Source of the DNA: Streptomyces sp. SID8374
GTDB taxonomy: Bacteria; Actinomycetota; Actinomycetes; Streptomycetales; Streptomycetaceae
Assembly (NCBI RefSeq): GCF_009865135.1
Contig: NZ_WWGH01000001.1
Location: 4,650,001-4,714,000, forward strand
DNA length: 64,000 bases
Direction: 5' to 3'
Shown here: piece after piece, positions 59,112 to 64,000 of the stretch
Layout: the number at the start of each line of letters is the position of its first letter
Position numbering within the stretch: the first letter of the stretch is position 1
The notes under the pieces: model-generated
The model's database searches: none
What the model saw: the letters and a program-made list of their open reading frames with translations, nothing else
Told to the model about the DNA's origin: nothing
Position numbers and translations under genes: made by a program

Positions 59112-59747
59112 TCAATAGGCGACGCCCACGCCCTTCCGCACCGCCGCCGGATCATCGATCAGCCCCAGCATCGCGTGCGCCACATCGGCCCGCGAGATGG
59201 TCCGGCTGCTGAGCGGCGCCCCGCCCACCACCTTGCGGTAGGCGCCCGTGCACGGCCCGTCCGTCAGCCTCGGAGGCCGTACGGAGGTCCAGTCCGTGGC
59301 ACTGGCGGCCAGCAGCGCCTCCATCCGGGCGAGGTCCGCGTACACCTCTGCCAGAACCGCCCCGACCGCCTTGCGCGCCAGCCGGTCCATCAAGGGCTCA
59401 CCGTCCGGCACCGGCCCCACCGGCGCCGCGCTCACCACCACCAGCCGGCGCGCATCCTCGGCCGCCATCGCCTCGACGATCAGCCCGGTCAGCCGCTCGG
59501 CGACCCCGTCCGCCTTCCGGCCCCGCGCGCCGAGCCCCGAGAGCACCGCGTCCCGCCCCGCCACCGCCGCGCGCACCGCCGCCGGGTCGTCCAGCCGTAC
59601 GACCCCGTGCAGCGCCCCGGCATCCAGTGGCTCCGGGAGCCTCGCGGGGTCGCGGACCACGGCCGTCACCTCGTGGCCCGCCGCGAGCGCCTGGCCCACG
59701 ATCTCCCGGCCGACACCTCCGGTCGCTCCGAACACCGTGAGCCGCAT
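59112..59747 (-). CDS. NAD(P)-binding Rossmann protein (YwnB/NmrA-like)
   Basis: 211 residues. RLTVFGATGGVGREIVGQALAAGHEVTAVVRDP at the N-terminus; DWTSVRPPRLTDG near the C-terminus. No catalytic Tyr-Lys pair obvious. ATG 59747 after GAGGAGG. Divergent from the TetR gene at 59832; 84 bp gap with an operator-like dyad, so probably its target. Confidence 0.85.
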   Translation of the reverse strand: MRLTVFGATGGVGREIVGQALAAGHEVTAVVRDPARLPEPLDAGALHGVVRLDDPAAVRAAVAGRDAVLSGLGARGRKADGVAERLTGLIVEAMAAEDARRLVVVSAAPVGPVPDGEPLMDRLARKAVGAVLAEVYADLARMEALLAASATDWTSVRPPRLTDGPCTGAYRKVVGGAPLSSRTISRADVAHAMLGLIDDPAAVRKGVGVAY

Positions 59748-59773
59748 GCGCCCTCCTCGGGTGGGTAAGTGTT

Positions 59774-59794
59774 CACTCACCTCTAGGGTGAGTG
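59774..59794. promoter_or_regulatory. TetR-type operator
   Basis: CACTCACC (59774-59781) and GGTGAGTG (59787-59794) form a perfect dyad with a 5-base centre, between the divergent Rossmann gene and TetR gene. Size and position are those of a self-regulating TetR site. Confidence 0.7.
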
Positions 59795-59831
59795 GCTGAT
59801 CACCCCCTCGTCAAGCCGTACAGGAGCACGC

Positions 59832-60422
59832 ATGGAGCCGAAGCCGGCCCGCGTCCGCATCGTCGACGCCGCCCATGAGCTGATGGGCTCCATCGGCCTC
59901 GCCCGGACCACCACCAAGGAGATCGCGCGGGCGGCCGGCTGCTCGGAGGCGGCCCTCTACAAATACTTCCCCAGCAAGGAAGAGCTTTTCGTGACCGTCC
60001 TCAAGGAGCGGCTGCCGAAGCTCGGCGGACTGCTGGGCGACCTGGTCGCGGGGGAGGGCAGTGTCGAGGCCAACCTCACCGAGGTCGCCCGCCAGGCCGC
60101 GCTCTTCTACGAGCAGACGTTTCCCATGGCCGCCTCCCTGTACGCCGAACCGCAGCTCAAGCGCCGCCACGAGCAGGGCCTGCGCGAGCTCGGGACCGGA
60201 CCCCACATGCCGATCCAGGGGCTGGACGCCTACCTCCGCGCCGAACAGCGCGCGGGCCGGGTGCGCGCGGACGCCGACACCTACGCCGCCGCCTCACTCC
60301 TGCTCGGCGCCTGCGCCCAGCGGGCCTTCGCCTACGACGCGCTCCCCGGCGGAACGCCCCCGCGGCCGCTGGAGGAGTTCGCCGCCTCCCTGGCCCGCAC
60401 CCTGCTCGCCGGAATCAGCTAG
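59832..60422 (+). CDS. TetR family transcriptional regulator
   Basis: 196 residues. HTH at 8-55: VRIVDAAHELMGSIGLARTTTKEIARAAGCSEAALYKYFPSKEELFV. C-terminal helical ligand domain. ATG 59832. Divergent arrangement with the Rossmann gene and the perfect dyad support autoregulation and control of that gene. 3' end overlaps the convergent add stop by eight bases. Confidence 0.92.
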   Translation: MEPKPARVRIVDAAHELMGSIGLARTTTKEIARAAGCSEAALYKYFPSKEELFVTVLKERLPKLGGLLGDLVAGEGSVEANLTEVARQAALFYEQTFPMAASLYAEPQLKRRHEQGLRELGTGPHMPIQGLDAYLRAEQRAGRVRADADTYAAASLLLGACAQRAFAYDALPGGTPPRPLEEFAASLARTLLAGIS

Positions 60423-61428
60423 CCAGCCAGTCGTCGATCCCCGACAGCAGCTTGTCCCGTACGTCGACGGGCGCGGCCGATCCGCGCACCGACTGCCGGG
60501 CCAGCTCGGCCAGCTCCGCGTCGGTGAACCCGTGGTCGCGGCGTACCAGCTCGTACTGGGCGGCGAGCCGCGAGCCGAACAGCAGCGGGTCGTCCGCGCC
60601 CAGCGCCATCGGCACCCCCGCGTCGAACAGAGTGCGCAAGGGGACGTCCGCGGCCTTCTCGTAGACGCCGAGCGCCACATTGGAGGACGGGCACACCTCA
60701 CAGGTCACCTGGCGCTCGGCCAGCCGCGCCAGCAGCCGGGGGTCCTCGGCCGCCCGCACCCCGTGGCCGATGCGCGAGGCGTCCAGGTCGTCCAGGCAGT
60801 CCCGCACGCTGGAGGCGCCCGCCAGCTCCCCGCCGTGCGGAGCCGCCAGCAGGCCGCCCTCCCGGGCGATGGCGAAGGCCCGGTCGAAGTCGCGGGCCAT
60901 GCCGCGCCGCTCGTCGTTGGAGAGCCCGAAGCCGACGACGCCCCGGTCCGCGTACCGCACGGCCAGCCGCGCCAGCGTCCGGGCGTCCAGCGGGTGCTTC
61001 ATCCGGTTCGCCGCGATCACCACGCGCATCCCGAGACCGGTGTCCCGGGCGGCGCTGTCCACCGCGTCGAGGATGATCTCGATCGCCGGGATCAGTCCGC
61101 CGAGCAGCGGCGCGTACGAGGTGGGGTCGACCTGGATCTCCAGCCAGCCCGAGCCGTCCGCGACGTCCTCCTGGGCGCTCTCGCGGACCAGGCGGTGGAT
61201 GTCCTCGGGGGACCGCAGACAGGACCGGGCGATGTCGTAGAGCCGCTGGAAGCGGAACCAGCCGCGCTCGTCGGTCGCCCGCAGCTTGGGCGGCTCGCCG
61301 CCGGTCAGTGCGTCGGGGAGGTGGACCCCGTACTTGTCGGCGAGTTCGAGCAGGGTGGTGGGCCGCATCGACCCGGTGAAGTGCAGGTGCAGGTGGGCCT
61401 TGGGCAACAGACGTACATCACGCTCCAT
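60415..61428 (-). CDS. Adenosine deaminase family protein
   Basis: 337 residues. Deaminates adenosine or a related purine nucleoside. HxH in LPKAHLHLHFTGS, catalytic Glu in APHGGELAG, His in RIGHGVRAAED and the metal Asp in ALGADDPLLFG. Usual length. ATG 61428 with CAGGAT upstream. Other family members act on adenine or aminodeoxyfutalosine; the reading HGGEL (usually HAGE) does not decide this. Confidence 0.88.
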   Translation of the reverse strand: MERDVRLLPKAHLHLHFTGSMRPTTLLELADKYGVHLPDALTGGEPPKLRATDERGWFRFQRLYDIARSCLRSPEDIHRLVRESAQEDVADGSGWLEIQVDPTSYAPLLGGLIPAIEIILDAVDSAARDTGLGMRVVIAANRMKHPLDARTLARLAVRYADRGVVGFGLSNDERRGMARDFDRAFAIAREGGLLAAPHGGELAGASSVRDCLDDLDASRIGHGVRAAEDPRLLARLAERQVTCEVCPSSNVALGVYEKAADVPLRTLFDAGVPMALGADDPLLFGSRLAAQYELVRRDHGFTDAELAELARQSVRGSAAPVDVRDKLLSGIDDWLAS

Positions 61429-61501
61429 TTGAAGATCCTGCCGCACGGGCGGGCCGGAGCGGAAGCCGCTTTCCTCTTTGGAGTGGGCCGAGACGAAAAG
61501 A

Positions 61502-61526
61502 GCCCCCGGCCGAGACGGCCGGGGGC
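61502..61526 (-). terminator. 11-bp hairpin after the aminotransferase gene
   Basis: GCCCCCGGCCG-AGA-CGGCCGGGGGC, 17 bp past the stop (61543), before the adenosine deaminase start. Confidence 0.85.
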
Positions 61527-61542
61527 ACAATTCGCGGGCTTG

Positions 61543-62769
61543 TCAGGCCTTGGCCTCGCCCAGCAGCTTCTGGAGCCGGGAGACGCCCTCGATGAGGTCG
61601 TCGTCGCCCAGGGCGTAGGAGAGGCGGAGGTAGCCGGGGGTGCCGAAGGCCTCACCCGGGACCACGGCGACCTCGGCCTCGTCCAGGATCAGGGCGGCGA
61701 GCTCCACCGAGTCGGCCGGGCGCTTGCCGCGGATCTCCTTGCCGAGCAGGCCCTTCACCGACGGGTAGGCGTAGAACGCGCCCTCGGGCTCCGGGCAGAG
61801 CACGCCGTCGATCTCGTTGAGCATCCGCACGATCAGGTTGCGGCGGCGGTCGAAGGCGGTGCGCATCTCCGCGACGGCGTCCAGCGGGCCGGAGACCGCG
61901 GCCAGCGCGGCGACCTGGGCGACGTTGGAGACGTTGGAGGTGGCGTGCGACTGGAGGTTGGTCGCGGCCTTGACGACGTCCTTGGGGCCGATGATCCACC
62001 CCACGCGCCAGCCGGTCATCGCGTACGTCTTGGCGACGCCGTTGACGACGATGCACTTGTCACGCAGCTCGGGCACGATCGCCGGGAGCGAGGTGAACTT
62101 CGCGTCGCCGTAGACGAGGTGCTCGTAGATCTCGTCGGTCATGACCCACAAGCCGTGCTCCACCGCCCAGCGGCCGATCGCCTCGGCGTCGGCCTCGCTG
62201 TAGACGGCGCCGGTCGGGTTGGACGGCGAGACGAAGAGGACGACCTTGGTCCTCTCGGTGCGCGCGGCCTCCAGCTGCTCCACGGAGACCCGGTAGCCGG
62301 TGGTCTCGTCGGCGACGACCTCGACCGGGACACCGCCGGCGAGCCGGATCGACTCGGGGTAGGTGGTCCAGTACGGGGCGGGGACGATGACCTCGTCGCC
62401 CGGGTCGAGGATCGCGGCGAAGGCCTCGTAGATGGCCTGCTTGCCGCCGTTGGTCACCAGGATCTGGCCGGCGTCGACCTCGTAGCCGGAGTCCCGCAGG
62501 GTCTTCTCTGCGATGGCGGCCTTGAGCTCGGGGAGCCCGCCGGCCGGGGTGTAGCGGTGGTACTTCGGGTTGCGGCAGGCCTCGACCGCGGCGTCGACGA
62601 TGTAGCCGGGGGTCGGGAAGTCGGGCTCGCCGGCCCCGAAGCCGATCACCGGGCGCCCAGCGGCCTTGAGGGCCTTGGCCTTGGCGTCGACGGCGAGGGT
62701 CGCGGACTCGGAGATCGCACCGACGCGGGCGGAAACCCTGCGCTCGGACGGAGAAGTTGCAGCGCTCAT
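61543..62769 (-). CDS. PLP-dependent aminotransferase (aspartate aminotransferase-like, class I/II)
   Basis: 408 residues. Transfers amino groups between aspartate (or aromatic amino acids/prephenate) and 2-oxoglutarate. PLP Lys in VVNGVAKTYAMTGWRVG; other landmarks IGFGAGEPDFPTP, VSPSNPTGAVY, MTDEIYEHLVY, TPGYLRLSYA. Adjacent to tRNA-Trp/secE as in other Streptomyces. ATG 62769 has GGGAG 10 bases upstream. Confidence 0.92.
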   Translation of the reverse strand: MSAATSPSERRVSARVGAISESATLAVDAKAKALKAAGRPVIGFGAGEPDFPTPGYIVDAAVEACRNPKYHRYTPAGGLPELKAAIAEKTLRDSGYEVDAGQILVTNGGKQAIYEAFAAILDPGDEVIVPAPYWTTYPESIRLAGGVPVEVVADETTGYRVSVEQLEAARTERTKVVLFVSPSNPTGAVYSEADAEAIGRWAVEHGLWVMTDEIYEHLVYGDAKFTSLPAIVPELRDKCIVVNGVAKTYAMTGWRVGWIIGPKDVVKAATNLQSHATSNVSNVAQVAALAAVSGPLDAVAEMRTAFDRRRNLIVRMLNEIDGVLCPEPEGAFYAYPSVKGLLGKEIRGKRPADSVELAALILDEAEVAVVPGEAFGTPGYLRLSYALGDDDLIEGVSRLQKLLGEAKA

Positions 62770-62982
62770 GGGGCCCATGCTCCCAGACCGGAAAACCCGT
62801 CGGCACACGGGTTTCAGGGACCGGACAGGAGTCGTACGGGAACCGGACAGGACCGGTCGGTAGTTGTCTGTTCGACGCAGCGCCCCTGAGCACGTACACT
62901 CACCTGTCGTTGGCCTTCACCAGCCGCACCGTTCCTGCACCCGGGCACCGGGGAAGATGCGGTAGGTTGGTGGAAACCACAA

Positions 62983-63055
62983 AGGGTCGTAGCTCAATTG
63001 GTAGAGCACTGGTCTCCAAAACCAGCGGTTGGGGGTTCAAGTCCCTCCGGCCCTG
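62983..63055 (+). tRNA. tRNA-Trp (CCA)
   Basis: 73 bases. Acceptor AGGGTCG pairs with CGGCCCT, D arm GCTCAATTGGTAGAGC, anticodon loop CTCCAAA with CCA, T arm GGTTCAAGTCC. Discriminator G at 63055; CCA not encoded. Expected just upstream of secE. Confidence 0.96.
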
Positions 63056-63161
63056 CTACACACTCCTTCGCCAGGATGTGTGCGCATGTACGTACTTCAT
63101 TGCACAGCCGTGCGGCTCCACCGGGCGCGGCACGGCCACGACCCGGAATCAGGTGAGAAGC

Positions 63162-63449
63162 GTGACGGACGCCGTGGGCTCCATCGACATGCCTGATGCT
63201 GAGGACGAATCCCCCGAGTCCAGCAAGAAGACTCGGAAGGGCGGCAAGCGCGGCAAGAAGGGTCCTCTGGGCCGTCTCGCGCTGTTCTACCGCCAGATCG
63301 TCGCCGAACTCCGTAAGGTTGTCTGGCCGACTCGCAGCCAGCTGACGACATACACCAGTGTGGTGATTGTGTTCGTCGTTGTCATGATTGGTCTTGTTAC
63401 CGTTCTTGACATGGGGTTCGCGCGGGTCATCAAGTACGTCTTCGGCTGA
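63162..63449 (+). CDS. secE: Preprotein translocase subunit SecE
   Basis: 95 residues, single C-terminal membrane anchor (VVIVFVVVMIGLVTVLDMGF) preceded by the essential cytosolic segment FYRQIVAELRKVVWPTRSQL. Basic, Lys-rich N-terminus (GGKRGKKG) before it. GTG 63162 with AGGTGAG upstream. Followed by nusG, normal actinomycete order. Confidence 0.95.
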   Translation: MTDAVGSIDMPDAEDESPESSKKTRKGGKRGKKGPLGRLALFYRQIVAELRKVVWPTRSQLTTYTSVVIVFVVVMIGLVTVLDMGFARVIKYVFG

Positions 63450-63522
63450 GCCGGCGGAAGGCGTCGGACCGGCGCCCCCACCGCATGTTCCACCCCTTTG
63501 TATCCAGGAAGAAGCAGCCATC

Positions 63523-64000
63523 GTGTCTGACCCGAACCTGAACGACGCCGTCGAGCCCGAGGCTGGCGCCTTCGAGTCCGCCAAGGACGAGCTCGGCATC
63601 GTTGAGGCTGCTGATTCCGAGAAGGCCGATCAGGCCGAGGCCACCGAGACCGCTGTGGACGCCGTCGCCGACGAGACGATCGAGGCCGACGAAGACGCTG
63701 AGGCCGCCGAGGCGGCGGAAGCCGTCGAGGCCGACGACGAGAGCGCCGACGGGGAAGAGGCCGAGCCGGCCGCCCCCGTCGACCCCGTCACCGCCCTGCG
63801 CGAGGAGCTCCGCGGTCTCCCCGGCGAGTGGTACGTCATCCACACGTACGCCGGTTACGAGAAGCGCGTGAAGGCCAACCTGGAGCAGCGCGCCGTCTCC
63901 CTCAACGTGGAGGAGTTCATCTATCAGGCCGAGGTGCCTGAAGAGGAAATCGTCCAGATCAAGAACGGCGAGCGCAAGAACGTCCGGCAGAACAAGCTCC
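63523..64000 (+). CDS. nusG: Transcription antitermination protein NusG, 5' part only
   Basis: 159 codons visible, continues beyond the right edge. Begins with an acidic Ala/Glu/Asp extension of about 95 residues, then the NGN domain (GEWYVIHTYAGYEKRVKANL), which binds RNA polymerase. Such acidic N-termini are usual in Streptomyces NusG. GTG 63523 with AGGAAGAAG upstream. Confidence 0.95.
   Translation, partial: MSDPNLNDAVEPEAGAFESAKDELGIVEAADSEKADQAEATETAVDAVADETIEADEDAEAAEAAEAVEADDESADGEEAEPAAPVDPVTALREELRGLPGEWYVIHTYAGYEKRVKANLEQRAVSLNVEEFIYQAEVPEEEIVQIKNGERKNVRQNKL

Overview
The window is high-GC actinomycete DNA, almost certainly a Streptomyces chromosome. Reasons: very strong G/C bias in third codon positions, frequent GTG starts, many 4-base GTGA/ATGA gene overlaps, XRE/DUF397 pairs, divided two-component and SpoIIE-type regulators, tRNA genes without an encoded CCA, and a gene order (polyprenyl synthase, LolA-like protein, ABC exporter, 2-oxoacid:ferredoxin oxidoreductase, second nuo cluster, htpX, MaoC pair, murB, aminotransferase, tRNA-Trp, secE, nusG) that I recognise as the conserved Streptomyces core. 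All calls rest on reading the sequence; no database search was possible.

Layout. 1-8.8 kb: CocE-type hydrolase (cut by the window edge), POT peptide transporter, long-chain polyprenyl diphosphate synthase, LolA-like secreted protein, ABC transporter pair and a TetR regulator. 8.8-10.05 kb: a graveyard holding a headless kinase remnant, a cupin remnant and an internally deleted nitrilase-fold enzyme. 10.06-15.18 kb: a four-gene minus-strand operon coupled by start/stop overlaps that looks like an unassigned terpenoid pathway: class II (DxDD) cyclase, cis-prenyltransferase-fold protein, class I terpene synthase and FAD oxidoreductase. 15.5-19.2 kb: a PAS-GAF-SpoIIE-HATPase protein with a degenerate phosphatase domain, a HAD phosphatase and a SRPBCC-like protein. 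19.2-24.5 kb: two XRE/DUF397 loci (one with a DUF6879 gene) sharing a ~205 bp near-identical repeat, plus small Streptomyces-type unknown genes. 24.5-30.7 kb: two VOC proteins, a CGNR-finger regulator, a SRPBCC protein, a Tat-exported beta-carbonic anhydrase, RarD, and a divergent quinone reductase/HxlR pair.

30.8-48.9 kb is the energetic centre: korB-korA, a LuxR response regulator with two tandem paralogous histidine kinases, then a tightly overlapped nuoABCHIJKLMN operon that lacks nuoD, E, F and G. NuoC carries a ~340-residue disordered, repeat-bearing tail. The neighbourhood suggests, but does not prove, a ferredoxin-fed complex-I-like proton pump.

49-64 kb is largely housekeeping: mscL (with a zinc-ribbon tail), htpX, a YccF protein, a broken nucleotidyltransferase, a YeaQ-type membrane protein, ogt-alkB alkylation repair, yajQ, tRNA-Tyr, a Rossmann protein, an amidohydrolase, tRNA-Thr, tRNA-Met, rpmG, the hadA/hadB-like dehydratase pair, murB, a Rossmann protein/TetR divergent pair, adenosine deaminase, an aspartate aminotransferase-like enzyme, tRNA-Trp, secE and the 5' part of nusG.
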